DNA of 64,000 bases from Lachnospiraceae bacterium (lineage in GTDB: Bacteria; Bacillota; Clostridia; Lachnospirales; Lachnospiraceae). The stretch spans positions 24,158-88,157 of the forward strand of contig JAFZQH010000017.1 of assembly GCA_017550165.1 (NCBI GenBank), written 5' to 3'. Below are positions 41,974 to 51,572 of the stretch, one piece after another; position 1 is the stretch's first letter; every line of letters starts with the position of its first letter. A program made the translations under genes and the position numbers. The notes under the pieces are model-generated. The model was not told where the DNA came from. It saw only the letters and a program-made list of their open reading frames with translations, and searched no databases.

Positions 41974-42969
41974 ATGGAGAATAAAAGCAATATTTCAGCA
42001 GAAGATTTTGAATATTCACGGGAGGTCATCAGAAAGCTGTCGGGCTATTTTGAAAATAAGGTAGTGGGTCAGCAGCATCTGAAGTTTTCACTTATTGCCG
42101 CCATCATTTCCGACGGCCATATACTGGTGGAGTCTGTTCCCGGACTGGCCAAGACCACGGCGGCCAAAGCCATATCCGATGCAGTGGACGGGAAATTCTC
42201 AAGGATCCAGTGTACCCCGGACCTTCTGCCGGGAGATATTGTAGGAACCCAGATATACAATCAGGCGACGGGCAGGTTTGAGACCATACTGGGCCCCGTG
42301 TTTGCCAATTTCATTCTTTTGGATGAGGTCAACAGATCCAGCGCCAAGACCCAGTCTGCCATGCTGGAGGCCATGCAGGAGAAGCAGGTTACCATAGGCG
42401 GCGAGACATATCGCATGCCTGAGGATATATTTATAGTCATTGCCACCCAGAACCCCATAGAACAGGAGGGAACATATCCCCTGTCGGAAGCCCAGAAGGA
42501 CAGATTCCTCATCAAAGAGGTGATCACTTACCCGACAGCAGCGGAAGAGGTGGAGATCCTTAACCGTATAGAGACCGGAGTTATATCCAGAGTTGATCCC
42601 CCCGTGCTGTCCATAGCTGACATTAACAGGGTTCAGGATATTGCAGAGCAGGTATATGTGGATGACGCTATCAAATGGTACATTTCCGGCATCGTAGTGG
42701 CCAGCCGCAGGGCCTGCCGTAACCCGGAATACGAGATGGGACGTTTTATCAATGCGGGAGCAAGTCCCCGTGCCTCCATTGCATTTTTGAAGATGGCCAA
42801 GGCGGCAGCGCTGATGGACGGCCGGACATATGTTATCCCGGAGGATGTTAAAGCTGTAAGGAATCAGGTGCTCAGGCACAGGATAGGGCTCAATTATTCT
42901 GCAGTGGTTGATAACGTCACTGTAGAGATGGTGATCGACGGCATAGTTAATTCAGTAAAGACACCCTGA
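41974..42969 (+). CDS. MoxR-family AAA+ ATPase
   Basis: A 331-residue protein with a modified Walker A VPGLAKTTAAKA, Walker B FILLDEVNRSSAKTQSAMLE, sensor VIATQNPIEQEGTYPLSEAQ and the arginine-containing KDRFLIK. MoxR ATPases act as chaperones that mature partner complexes containing VWA-domain proteins. Two VWA proteins and a DUF58 protein, the usual partners, are encoded on the opposite strand 4-9 kb away. GAGAGGAAGAGAG lies before ATG 41974. A hybrid kinase gene follows after 19 bases, so both may be co-transcribed. Confidence 0.93.
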   Translation: MENKSNISAEDFEYSREVIRKLSGYFENKVVGQQHLKFSLIAAIISDGHILVESVPGLAKTTAAKAISDAVDGKFSRIQCTPDLLPGDIVGTQIYNQATGRFETILGPVFANFILLDEVNRSSAKTQSAMLEAMQEKQVTIGGETYRMPEDIFIVIATQNPIEQEGTYPLSEAQKDRFLIKEVITYPTAAEEVEILNRIETGVISRVDPPVLSIADINRVQDIAEQVYVDDAIKWYISGIVVASRRACRNPEYEMGRFINAGASPRASIAFLKMAKAAALMDGRTYVIPEDVKAVRNQVLRHRIGLNYSAVVDNVTVEMVIDGIVNSVKTP

Positions 42970-42988
42970 TCATGGACGGAGATATTAA

Positions 42989-45874
42989 ATGTGGATTTTA
43001 GTTAACTGTTTTCTGATGATCCTCGGATCCATAACACTGGTGGTAGGGATCAACTTCTTTCTTCAGAACAGGGAAGCTTCATATCGGACAAGTTTCTATA
43101 TCCTTTTGTATTGTGTTACATCTGCTTTATGGTGTATCATTTACGGATTGATCGGCTTTATTGACGACTTTGAACTGGCAAGTCTCATAAGGGTGGCCGG
43201 TATATTCTCCATAGATGCATTCCTCATAAATGAAGTGTTTTTTGTTTCCAGGATGATCAAAAAAGGAAGGCGTATCACCACCATCCTTCGTGCCATTATA
43301 GTGGCCTTGTCCATTATAGACTTTCTTGCCTATTCAAACAGGGATCTGGACATATATGTTAAGATAGGCAATTGGACCACATGGTACAGCAATGCGGTCC
43401 TGTCAGGCTTAAGGGCAATTCATTCCCACTTTGTTGCTCTTGCATTCTTAACTACTCTTATAACCGGATTGGTCTGGGCAAGGAGCAATACCCTCAAGCG
43501 CCAGAGACGGTTTGTCAGAATGCTTTTTATTGCCAATTTTATCTTACTTGTCTTTTCCATTCCCGATACCTTCCTGCCCATTTTCGGTATTCATGCCGTT
43601 CCCACGTCGGGAATAGGGGCAGCCGGATGTGCCCTTGTTATATGGTATGCAGCCACCAGGCTTAATTCCGTTGATATCAGGACGGGTAATCTGATAGATA
43701 AATTATATGATTTTATAGATGTAGGAGTCATAGTTTTTAACACTGACCACAGAATTGCCCTTGCCAATCCTTATGCCCGGCGTATGGCCGGGGGGAATAT
43801 CAATTCCTGCAGGATAGAGGACCTTTTCGAACTGGAAGAAGGGGAAAGTGGGGACATATTTACCGGATCCCTGAATAAAGTATATAACGTTAACAAGAAG
43901 GGCAGGGATAAAAAGACCTACTCCCTTCAAATGAACGCAGTTACGGATGAATTTGGCGATCCTTACTGCTATATGTGTATTTTCATGGATATATCCCAGG
44001 AGGTACACCTTATTGAGAAACTGGAGCAGGCCAATAATGCCAAGACAAATTTCCTGACATCCATGAGTCACGAGATCCGTACCCCCATCAATGCTGTTGT
44101 GGGTTTTAATGAAATGATATCCAGGGAGAGCAATGATCCCCTTATCAAAGATTACACTGCCAATATTGAGCGGGCTGCCCATCATTTGCTGACTATCATC
44201 AATGACCTCCTTGATATGGAGCAGATCACCGTGGGCAAGATAACCATCAATCCGGAGCATTATGACCTTTCTGAGGTTTTAAGGGATGTGTATACTATAC
44301 ACTCTTTAAAAGCCAGGGAAAAAGGACTGGAGATCAAACTCCTGTCGGCCCCTGATATCCCCAGGTTTCTGTATGGTGACAGGGTGAGACTGCAGCAGAT
44401 AATCATTAATCTGGTTACTAACGCCATTAAGTATACCCGGGAGGGAAGTGTCACCGTTGAAGCCGATTACTGGAGAAGGGATGAGGATCTCATGGACCTT
44501 ATCATCCGGGTAACCGATACGGGAGTGGGCATCAGGGAAGAAGACAGGGAAAGGTTGTTTGATGTATTTGAGCGTTTTGACCTGGATTCCAATAAATACA
44601 CCGAGGGAACGGGCCTTGGTCTTTCCCTGACCAAAAGCCTGGTTGAACTCATGGGCGGGACTATCTCCGTGGAAAGTGAATACGGCAAGGGAAGCTGTTT
44701 TACAGTTTCCGTTCCTCAGATCATATCCGATATTGATTCGCCGGGTCTTGATATTGAAGAAGTGGTAAAGGAGAAGGGCGGCTATGCTGCATCATTTGTT
44801 GCGCCTTCGGCCTCTATACTGGTTGTAGACGATAATGAGATGAACATAAAGGTGGCAGAGGGACTTATCGCACCTCTTAAGATAAAGACGGAAGCCGCCC
44901 CCGGCGGATACGAAATGCTGGACCTTATCGGCAGGAAGCACTACGATCTGATCCTTTTGGACCATCTCATGCCTAAGATGGACGGCATTACGGCATTGAA
45001 ACGAATGAGGGAGGATAAGAGCCATCCTAACCAGGATACGCCGGTTATCGTAATGACTGCCAATGCCATACGGGGAATGAGGGAGAAATTCCTGGCAGAG
45101 GGCTTTACGGACTTCATTTCAAAGCCTATTGAGCCGGTTGTGTTGGAGGATATGCTCAGGATGTACCTACCGGATGACCTGATAGAAGAGGCGCCTGAAG
45201 GAGAGCATGTTTCGGAGTCTGTTTCGGAGAGAGGCCTTGCCTGTAATGACATCCTTCCGGAGGTAGAGGGCATAGATATAAGTGCTGCCCTCAAGACGTC
45301 TACAGATAGTAAGATGGTCGTATCGCTTATGAAGACCTTCTGTCAGTCATCTGTTTCGGACCTGGGAGAATTGGAGGATAATTACCACAAGGGGGTTGTC
45401 GGGAACAACGACGAGGCACTGGAGCTATATAATATCAAGGTCCATGCCCTGAAGAATTCCGCAGCCCTTATCGGGGCCATGGATCTTTCCGTCATGGCCA
45501 GGGAACTTGAATATGCTTCTGCGGAAGGTAACCGGGATTATGTGAGAGACCATCATGAGGAATTCATCAAGACCTATGAGGATATTTCCTATGCCCTGAC
45601 CAACACTCTTCTCCGCAGGGATATGGAAGAGAAAGAGGCAATGGACGGAGATTCCTTCATGCGAAATGTGGAACTTGCAAAACAGGCCATGGAGAACTAT
45701 GATACACTTGCATTAAATGATATAATAGTTAAGCTTACAAATGCTGATCCGCCATCGGAGGAGATGAAGGCTTGTCTGACTGATGTGCGTGAAGCAGTAA
45801 GAGACTTTGATCGTGACAGATTCTTTGCTGCAGTAGACAGAATATGCCATATAGCAAGGGAACAGGGGATTTAA
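42989..45874 (+). CDS. Hybrid sensor histidine kinase with 7TM sensor, receiver and HPt domains
   Basis: A 961-residue protein. Seven N-terminal membrane helices (about residues 1-225, the HisKA_7TM type) are followed by a PAS-like region (about 230-340), HisKA with the phospho-acceptor His in SMSHEIRTPINAV (about 360), and HATPase with GTGLGLSLTKSLVELMGG. A receiver with phospho-acceptor Asp in LILLDHLMPKMDG (about 657) and a C-terminal HPt with His in KVHALKNSAALIGA (about 819) complete the chain. A full intramolecular phosphorelay is thus present; the last acceptor may be the HD-GYP/receiver protein encoded next. GGAG precedes ATG 42989. Confidence 0.94.
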   Translation: MWILVNCFLMILGSITLVVGINFFLQNREASYRTSFYILLYCVTSALWCIIYGLIGFIDDFELASLIRVAGIFSIDAFLINEVFFVSRMIKKGRRITTILRAIIVALSIIDFLAYSNRDLDIYVKIGNWTTWYSNAVLSGLRAIHSHFVALAFLTTLITGLVWARSNTLKRQRRFVRMLFIANFILLVFSIPDTFLPIFGIHAVPTSGIGAAGCALVIWYAATRLNSVDIRTGNLIDKLYDFIDVGVIVFNTDHRIALANPYARRMAGGNINSCRIEDLFELEEGESGDIFTGSLNKVYNVNKKGRDKKTYSLQMNAVTDEFGDPYCYMCIFMDISQEVHLIEKLEQANNAKTNFLTSMSHEIRTPINAVVGFNEMISRESNDPLIKDYTANIERAAHHLLTIINDLLDMEQITVGKITINPEHYDLSEVLRDVYTIHSLKAREKGLEIKLLSAPDIPRFLYGDRVRLQQIIINLVTNAIKYTREGSVTVEADYWRRDEDLMDLIIRVTDTGVGIREEDRERLFDVFERFDLDSNKYTEGTGLGLSLTKSLVELMGGTISVESEYGKGSCFTVSVPQIISDIDSPGLDIEEVVKEKGGYAASFVAPSASILVVDDNEMNIKVAEGLIAPLKIKTEAAPGGYEMLDLIGRKHYDLILLDHLMPKMDGITALKRMREDKSHPNQDTPVIVMTANAIRGMREKFLAEGFTDFISKPIEPVVLEDMLRMYLPDDLIEEAPEGEHVSESVSERGLACNDILPEVEGIDISAALKTSTDSKMVVSLMKTFCQSSVSDLGELEDNYHKGVVGNNDEALELYNIKVHALKNSAALIGAMDLSVMARELEYASAEGNRDYVRDHHEEFIKTYEDISYALTNTLLRRDMEEKEAMDGDSFMRNVELAKQAMENYDTLALNDIIVKLTNADPPSEEMKACLTDVREAVRDFDRDRFFAAVDRICHIAREQGI

Positions 45875-45922
45875 TTATTCTGAACTTATTAATTGCTGAG
45901 TTAATTTTTGGAGGTTTATTCA

Positions 45923-47371
45923 ATGCGTTTTATCAGGACTTCGAACCTTAAACCCGGAATGGTTCTGGCGAGGGATATCATCAATAAGAACAGTTCCTTT
46001 CTTCTTAAGAAGGGTGTCACTCTCAATGCAAAGTATATTTCCTATCTTGACATAAAAGGTTATATAGGAGCCTATATTTTTGATCCGGATTCGGAAGACA
46101 TAGATCTTGAGGATTCCATCTCCGCGTTTACCCGTGAGGAAGGTATCGATGCCGTGGAGAACAAGGATATCGAGAGAGTTATCAATACGGCTCAGCAGAT
46201 GGTTGCCGAGATATTATCCCGTAAGCATATCAACATGGATGTTCTTGATCTGCGATCCTATGATGATTACACCTATCATCATTCCGTTAACGTTGCGGTA
46301 TACGCCACTGCCATCGGTAAAGCCATGGGACTTACGGAGTTACAGCTTATACAACTGTGCCAGGCAGGTTTATGCCACGATATGGGCAAGCAGTCCATCC
46401 CCGAAGAGATATTGAACAAGCCCGGGGCACTGACTGATGCTGAATTAGAGACAGTAAGGAACCACCCGCAGGCTTCCTATGATATCATCTATGATAATCC
46501 TGAGATCACGGCGCCTGTTCGCCAGGCTGTCCTTACACACCACGAAAATGAGAACGGAAGCGGTTATCCCAAGGGTCTTGATGGTAATCAGCTCAATATC
46601 ATTTCCAAGATCATTCATGCAGCGGATGTTTATGATGCGTTGATAAGCAAGAGACCATATAAGGAGCCCTATTCCCCGGCAGATGCCATGGAATATCTTA
46701 TGGGTGGTAGATCCATCCTCTTCAATGATGCGGTGGTGGATGCTATGTGCAAGGTTATTCCTTCTTATCCGTCGGCGACAGAGGTTATCCTTTCCAATGG
46801 TGAGCATGCCCTTGTTGTAAGACAGACAGGCGATCCCACCAGACCTATTGTTAAAGTCCTGGGTTCCAAGGAATACATTAATCTCAGTCAGGATAACAGG
46901 AATCTCTCCATTGTAGCCAGCGGTATATTGGAGCCTGATTACAGCCGTGAGGTAGAGAAGCTCAACGATGCGAGACATAATGTACGTGAGAAGAAACCGA
47001 CGGTCATGCTGGTGGATGACTCCCTGATGAATCTGCAGCAGACCAGTCAGGCGCTGGCTCCGGATGGCTATGAGATCATTGCGCTTCAGAGCGGTCTTGC
47101 AGCACTTAATTATATCAGGGACAAGGGAGCCCCTGATCTTATAGTAATGGATATCATGATGCCTACCGTGGACGGCATTTCCACGGTGTCATCCATCAGA
47201 AAACTGGGATATACCGATCTCCCCGTCATCTTCCTTACAGCTAAGGGAGACAGGGAGACTATCATGAAGTGTATTTTGGTCCAGGCTAAGGACTATATCA
47301 TTAAGCCTGTAAGACCCGTATATTTGAGGGGACGTGTCGCAAGAGCCCTGAATGAGAGCCTTGAGAGATAG
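45923..47371 (+). CDS. HD-GYP c-di-GMP phosphodiesterase with C-terminal receiver
   Basis: A 482-residue protein. An N-terminal domain of about 100 residues (FIRTSNLKPGMVLARDI, DUF3391-like) is followed by an HD-GYP domain with CHDMGKQSIPEEIL (HD near residue 151) and HHENENGSGYPKG (GYP near 213). A receiver with Asp in LIVMDIMMPTVDG (about 408) ends the protein. The order phosphodiesterase first, receiver last is less common than the reverse. It likely hydrolyses c-di-GMP under control of the kinase encoded upstream. ATG 45923 follows GGAGG; a TTG at 45908 would include the RBS. The convergent TPR gene ends 14 bases downstream. Confidence 0.92.
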   Translation: MRFIRTSNLKPGMVLARDIINKNSSFLLKKGVTLNAKYISYLDIKGYIGAYIFDPDSEDIDLEDSISAFTREEGIDAVENKDIERVINTAQQMVAEILSRKHINMDVLDLRSYDDYTYHHSVNVAVYATAIGKAMGLTELQLIQLCQAGLCHDMGKQSIPEEILNKPGALTDAELETVRNHPQASYDIIYDNPEITAPVRQAVLTHHENENGSGYPKGLDGNQLNIISKIIHAADVYDALISKRPYKEPYSPADAMEYLMGGRSILFNDAVVDAMCKVIPSYPSATEVILSNGEHALVVRQTGDPTRPIVKVLGSKEYINLSQDNRNLSIVASGILEPDYSREVEKLNDARHNVREKKPTVMLVDDSLMNLQQTSQALAPDGYEIIALQSGLAALNYIRDKGAPDLIVMDIMMPTVDGISTVSSIRKLGYTDLPVIFLTAKGDRETIMKCILVQAKDYIIKPVRPVYLRGRVARALNESLER

Positions 47372-47385
47372 AATCGTGATTTAAT

Positions 47386-48117
47386 TTACCAGGGTTTTTC
47401 CACATTGCGGCCACCGCCTCCGGACTGGGAACTTCCGGGGCCCCCGCCGCTTTGTTGCCGCTGTCTTTCCTCCATGGATTTTTCTTTATTATCCTGGAGT
47501 TGATCCTGTTGCTTTCTTTCCCGTGCGGATTGTGAATTATTCCGGTCGTCGTTCTGATCCTGGCCGGACTGCCCGCCGCCGTTTTGAGGATTCTGCTGCT
47601 CCTGAGGATTTTGCAAGGCATCGATCATACGGTCTATATCATCTTTCAGCTGCTGGGCTTCCGGATCGTGACCCGTACCCTCATCATTTGCGCAGCCGTT
47701 TTCCATAAGGATATCCCGGGCAGTATAAAGGGTAGTGAGAGCCTCCTCCAGTTTGGCCTGGGACTTTATATTATTAAAATCAATGGTATTGCAGAGGGCA
47801 AGGGCCTGGTTAACCCTGATATCGCAATCCTTACCTTCGGGAGGGTATTGTTCCAGAGCTTGTGAATACAGGCCTATGGCTTCTATGTAATCGCCTCTTT
47901 GATATGCGGCATTGCCCAGATTATAGTAGGGCAGATATCCCTGGGGGAAGTTGAGGATCTTGAGCTTCTCCTCAAGTGTCGTGTCATAATTGCCGCTGTT
48001 GAACGCCTCTACATACCCGTGGTTTATAGCGACCTTCACAAGTGTAAATGCCGACAGCAGGAAAACTACAAGAGAAAGGATTATCAGCAGTGCATTTCGC
48101 AGTTTGTTTGACTTCAT
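47386..48117 (-). CDS. TPR-repeat protein of Bat-type operon
   Basis: A 243-residue protein with one N-terminal membrane helix (about residues 5-28). At least two TPR units follow (YNLGNAAYQRGDYIEAIGLYSQALEQYP is split by the NAAY..GDY pattern; a second occurs near residue 110). A low-complexity C-terminus rich in Gln, Asn, Gly and Ser ends the protein. This is the architecture of BatC/BatE proteins, which end Bat operons and may scaffold VWA partners at the membrane. Start complement 48117 lies one base after the upstream VWA gene stop, so coupled translation is expected. The C-terminus (GGGPGSSQSGGGG) is probably disordered. Confidence 0.82.
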   Translation of the reverse strand: MKSNKLRNALLIILSLVVFLLSAFTLVKVAINHGYVEAFNSGNYDTTLEEKLKILNFPQGYLPYYNLGNAAYQRGDYIEAIGLYSQALEQYPPEGKDCDIRVNQALALCNTIDFNNIKSQAKLEEALTTLYTARDILMENGCANDEGTGHDPEAQQLKDDIDRMIDALQNPQEQQNPQNGGGQSGQDQNDDRNNSQSARERKQQDQLQDNKEKSMEERQRQQSGGGPGSSQSGGGGRNVEKPW

Positions 48118-48118
48118 G

Positions 48119-49081
48119 TTATATTCGCCCCTTTCTCAAAAAGTGGATGATCTCGTAGAGGATCATTACCGCAAGGATAATTGCTATGTAATAATAAATG
48201 TCATGATATGACGTCATCCCCTTCCGGGTATCCGTTATGGTCTTGGCATTTTCTTTAATTGTTGTAATGACGCCGATGAGCCCTTCTTTGGACCCGCCAC
48301 CTTTTACGTAGTTAACTCCGAGGTCTGAAGCGATCTTCTTAAGGTTGTCCTCATCCATCATGGACAAGGCGTAACTGTTGGTCTGGGTGTCATATATATA
48401 TCCGCCGTTCTTATTACGCATCCGGCCGCCTGTGCTGCTTCCGTATCCTATTACGGCTCCTCCGCTGATATCCTTAGCAAGGTCTGCATATGACTCCGTG
48501 TCTTTTCCGTCCGTATTCTCCCCGTCACTCATGAAGAACACAATGGTCTTGCGATTTTCCTTTTTTGATGCGGATTTGATCAGGGATGCGAGATTCTCTC
48601 TGGGAAGGGACATGCTGCTTCCGTCAGCACCGGATAATTCAGGTGCCGCCAGCGTCTTGATGGAATCTCTTACATACTGGAACTCCTGGGTAAAAGGGCT
48701 TACTACACGGGATTTGTTATCAAATGTGATCAATGCGTAGTTTGCTCCCGTCAGTTCATCAATTATATATTCGGCATCTTTGACAGCCTGTTGGACCCGG
48801 AGGGTCTTGTTGCCTACATCCTCGGCCCACATGCTGATGGTAGTATCCACCACGAATATCACATCCAGATTGGAAGCAGAGAATTCCTGCTCACTTCCGG
48901 CCCTCATGGGACGAAGTCCTATAAGGAAAATGAGTACATAGATAACGGACAGCCTGATGACGGAGCCTGTCTTTTCCTTACCCTTGGTTGGGTTTTTCAT
49001 TATCACAAGTGCTGTGGCGCCTATGGCTGCTATCAGGATAACAAGAAGGACAACCACAGGTAATACGGGTTTTGTTCTCAT
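48119..49081 (-). CDS. VWA-domain membrane protein (BatB-like)
   Basis: A 320-residue protein. Two membrane helices come near the N-terminus (about 7-27 and 42-60). A von Willebrand A domain (about 70-270) carries the variant MIDAS sequence DTTIS (DxTxS), the ADGSS loop Thr/Ser position and VFFMSDGENTDGKD. A C-terminal membrane helix lies near residue 298. VWA proteins of this type bind MoxR-assembled complexes at the membrane. The start overlaps the preceding VWA gene by four bases (ATGA). The MIDAS variation suggests the two neighbouring VWA proteins are not equivalent. Confidence 0.87.
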   Translation of the reverse strand: MRTKPVLPVVVLLVILIAAIGATALVIMKNPTKGKEKTGSVIRLSVIYVLIFLIGLRPMRAGSEQEFSASNLDVIFVVDTTISMWAEDVGNKTLRVQQAVKDAEYIIDELTGANYALITFDNKSRVVSPFTQEFQYVRDSIKTLAAPELSGADGSSMSLPRENLASLIKSASKKENRKTIVFFMSDGENTDGKDTESYADLAKDISGGAVIGYGSSTGGRMRNKNGGYIYDTQTNSYALSMMDEDNLKKIASDLGVNYVKGGGSKEGLIGVITTIKENAKTITDTRKGMTSYHDIYYYIAIILAVMILYEIIHFLRKGRI

Positions 49082-50181
49082 TTTTGCAACACCAATCCGA
49101 CAGTAGTGGCAAGGGCCATGAATAATAACAATATGATAAAAGCAACTTCAGGTGTATCGATCTTCTGGTTGGACATTATAACTTTCACCAGCATGGCTTC
49201 CTGTTTCTGGATATCGGAAACGATCTCTGTCACGGGCATATCATTGGTCCTTATATAACTCTTACCTCCGGTAAGCTCAACGGCGGACTTAAATTCGCCG
49301 TAGCATTTGCTGTAATCATACTGATTCGGCTGATAGAATATCTCTTCTTTGGGAAAGAGCCCGAATACGGTCACCTTGTTTTTTTGGCAGGCAGCTGCAG
49401 CCTCGGAAAGAGTCATGACCTCCTCCTGGAAGTTATTAAGCTCGTTATCGGTACACATGATTATAACCCTGGTACGGTCCGATTCTCCCAGATAGGGGAA
49501 GGAGTAAAGTGCCGTTCCCAGGCCTTCGCCTATAAGGGATGAGCCTCGGAAGTCATTATTGAAGAGGGTTCCGGCATCCATATAATCCAGTCTGCTTCGA
49601 AGTTCGTTCTTTTCCTTTCGTTGCTCTGAGGTCAGGTTATTTCCTTTGTCCCCGTAATACTTGTCCACGTATTCCTTCTGGAGCTTGAAGTATTCCCCCA
49701 GCTCGTCCAGCCTCTCCCACAGATAATCGTAATCATCGGTTAAGGGAACATAGGTTACGGTGGCTGTATTGAAAATGTTGATACCGATGCGGTCGCCCGC
49801 CAGTCCTTTGACCACACCTTTAAGGTAGTCGGTGATCTCGTGGTTTAAGTCGTACAAAGAATAAGATACGTCCAGACAGAAAATGATGTCCCTCTTTTTG
49901 ACACCGCTTGTGATATTATCAGTCTTAAATATCCTGGATGCCAGAAAAAGAGAGGATATAACGGCGCCTGTAAGACCGGTGATGAGGAGAGCACGTAGGA
50001 TCTTATACCGCAGAAGAAGCTTCCTGTATACAGGGGTATTCCTTATACTCTCCGTGTTGGCAGCCTTAATGCCGTCTTTAAAAGAGGTGTCCCTGCGCTT
50101 TCTTATGATCAGAAGGACCAGAAAAGCCGCCGCCATAACACCCAGGCCTATTAAGATTATCTCCGGATGCATCATCTCCAT
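49078..50181 (-). CDS. VWA-domain membrane protein (BatA-like)
   Basis: A 367-residue protein. Two N-terminal membrane helices (about 7-24 and 57-75) precede a VWA domain with canonical MIDAS DVSYS (DxSxS) and VIIMCTDNELN. An insertion after the first strands is helical and charged (about residues 150-185). A C-terminal membrane helix is VAFIILLLFMALATTVGLVL. The start at complement 50181 is supported by AGGAG ten bases upstream; an in-frame start at 50211 lies further inside the upstream gene. It overlaps the DUF4381-like gene by ten bases. Likely partners are the MoxR ATPase and the DUF58 protein. Confidence 0.87.
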   Translation of the reverse strand: MEMMHPEIILIGLGVMAAAFLVLLIIRKRRDTSFKDGIKAANTESIRNTPVYRKLLLRYKILRALLITGLTGAVISSLFLASRIFKTDNITSGVKKRDIIFCLDVSYSLYDLNHEITDYLKGVVKGLAGDRIGINIFNTATVTYVPLTDDYDYLWERLDELGEYFKLQKEYVDKYYGDKGNNLTSEQRKEKNELRSRLDYMDAGTLFNNDFRGSSLIGEGLGTALYSFPYLGESDRTRVIIMCTDNELNNFQEEVMTLSEAAAACQKNKVTVFGLFPKEEIFYQPNQYDYSKCYGEFKSAVELTGGKSYIRTNDMPVTEIVSDIQKQEAMLVKVIMSNQKIDTPEVAFIILLLFMALATTVGLVLQK

Positions 50182-50660
50182 GCCTGTATCACTCCTATGG
50201 TCTTGTTGCATGATGCCCAGAGTCCTGTATTATCGGCTTTGCCGTCTTCTGCAAACTCAGGCATATAATACTCCTCTATAAGTGCATTAAGCCCCGGCAT
50301 TCCCAGAGTCTTTATCTCTTCCAATGTCCTTACCTCCACATTGATCCCCGTGGTGTCATGGACGAAACTCCTGATCACCAGAGAAAGCTTTTGGTAGCCC
50401 TCCCGCTTGGTTATCCGTTTTTCCCGAAAATCATCCATGATCCTTTGAATCCTGGATATGGCCCGGTCTCTTGCACCATATACCTCCATAGGTGTGGCCG
50501 GCTTGTATTCGGGGATGATGCGGCTCTTCTTTTCGCGTTTCCTGATGGAAATAATGATGCGTACAAAAAGAAGAAGGGAAAGAGCAATTAGCACTATCCC
50601 CAGTATGATAACCCAAAGATCATATTCAAATGGAGCTTGTAATGTAACCGTAGTTTCCAT
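50172..50660 (-). CDS. DUF4381-like membrane protein of Bat operon
   Basis: A 162-residue protein with one membrane helix (about residues 14-38, VIILGIVLIALSLLLFVRII). A cytoplasmic helical domain with RITKREGYQKLSLVIRSFVH and the conserved-looking IEEYYMPEFAEDG end resembles DUF4381 proteins, which sit between DUF58 and VWA genes in Bat-type operons. The start at complement 50660 lies inside the end of the DUF58 gene (35-base overlap) with a poor RBS, implying translational coupling. Function beyond membership of the complex is unknown. Confidence 0.75.
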   Translation of the reverse strand: METTVTLQAPFEYDLWVIILGIVLIALSLLLFVRIIISIRKREKKSRIIPEYKPATPMEVYGARDRAISRIQRIMDDFREKRITKREGYQKLSLVIRSFVHDTTGINVEVRTLEEIKTLGMPGLNALIEEYYMPEFAEDGKADNTGLWASCNKTIGVIQAWR

Positions 50661-51525
50661 GTTTGTACCAATCCAGCAGGATAACGGAACCGTCTATTAT
50701 ATCTCCGGCACAGGCTATGGATATGGCCGAGGACCGGCTTTCTCTGCATTTAAGATCAATCGATGCCGCCATCTCCCGCTTATGATCCCTTACAAATTCC
50801 CTCAGGGCTTTGCTATGGGAGATGAAGAACTTTTCATAGCTTCCCCTGTCAAGGTCGTATACATTATCCCCGAAAAGGGAAGCATCTTCAATCCCCAACA
50901 TTACTATATCATGGTTCTCACTCACGGCCCGGAGAAGATTAGTATCCATGCGGGACAGCGTCTCAACATCACTTATGAAAAATATAATCATAGTTTTATT
51001 AATAGTGTCGAGCACATCCTTCAGGGTCTGTTCTGCAGACCGGTGGGGATCATTACAGATAACCTTTTCGTAGCCGTAGAGGAGCTCTTCCAGGTGGTCT
51101 GTACCTCCTCCAAAAGAGCTGATAACGGAAGAGGAGTCCTGAGGATAAGCCAAAGCCACGTCAGCACCGCATCGCTCAACCATATAGGCTACAGTCCCGA
51201 AGGTCAGGAGAGTAACTTCTGCCTTGGGTTCTCCTCCGGGGGTATCACCCCTCATTTTGGCTCCGCAGTCACATACGAACATCACGTTGTGGCGTCTGTC
51301 GGTCATATAGCGTCTTACCAGTGTGGTTCCCATCCGGGATGAGGATTTCCAGTCTATATCATGAACCTCATCGCCGGGGGTGTATTCTTTAAGATCCTCA
51401 AAGTCCATGCTGCGGCTCTTGTAGATGGATCGGAATTCTCCCTCCAGGATATTGGAGGTCTTGCGCCTGGTATAGAGTGAGACTGCTTTTTTTATCTTTG
51501 ACAGGTAGTCGTAATCAATTATCAT
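50626..51525 (-). CDS. DUF58-domain protein, partner of MoxR
   Basis: A 299-residue soluble protein. The DUF58 signature lies near residues 40-70 (DFEDLKEYTPGDEVHDIDWK, then SSSRMGTTLVRRYM), and the later region adopts a VWA-like fold (VMFVCDCGAKMRG, IIFFISDVETLS). DUF58 genes nearly always accompany moxR; here moxR is encoded on the other strand. It is the first gene of the minus-strand cluster. No Shine-Dalgarno is visible before the ATG at complement 51525, and TATGAT/TACAAT-like sequences lie very close upstream, so a leaderless transcript is possible. The upstream CDF gene is only 47 bases away on the same strand. Confidence 0.88.
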   Translation of the reverse strand: MIIDYDYLSKIKKAVSLYTRRKTSNILEGEFRSIYKSRSMDFEDLKEYTPGDEVHDIDWKSSSRMGTTLVRRYMTDRRHNVMFVCDCGAKMRGDTPGGEPKAEVTLLTFGTVAYMVERCGADVALAYPQDSSSVISSFGGGTDHLEELLYGYEKVICNDPHRSAEQTLKDVLDTINKTMIIFFISDVETLSRMDTNLLRAVSENHDIVMLGIEDASLFGDNVYDLDRGSYEKFFISHSKALREFVRDHKREMAASIDLKCRESRSSAISIACAGDIIDGSVILLDWYKHGNYGYITSSI

Positions 51526-51572
51526 GATTGTAATATATCATAAATCGGCACCCTTTTCTACACTGATATTTC

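Noticed and set aside
50458..51342. Plus-strand 294-residue ORF opposite the DUF58 gene
   Set aside because: Antisense shadow of a clear DUF58 coding region; no family features and no RBS.
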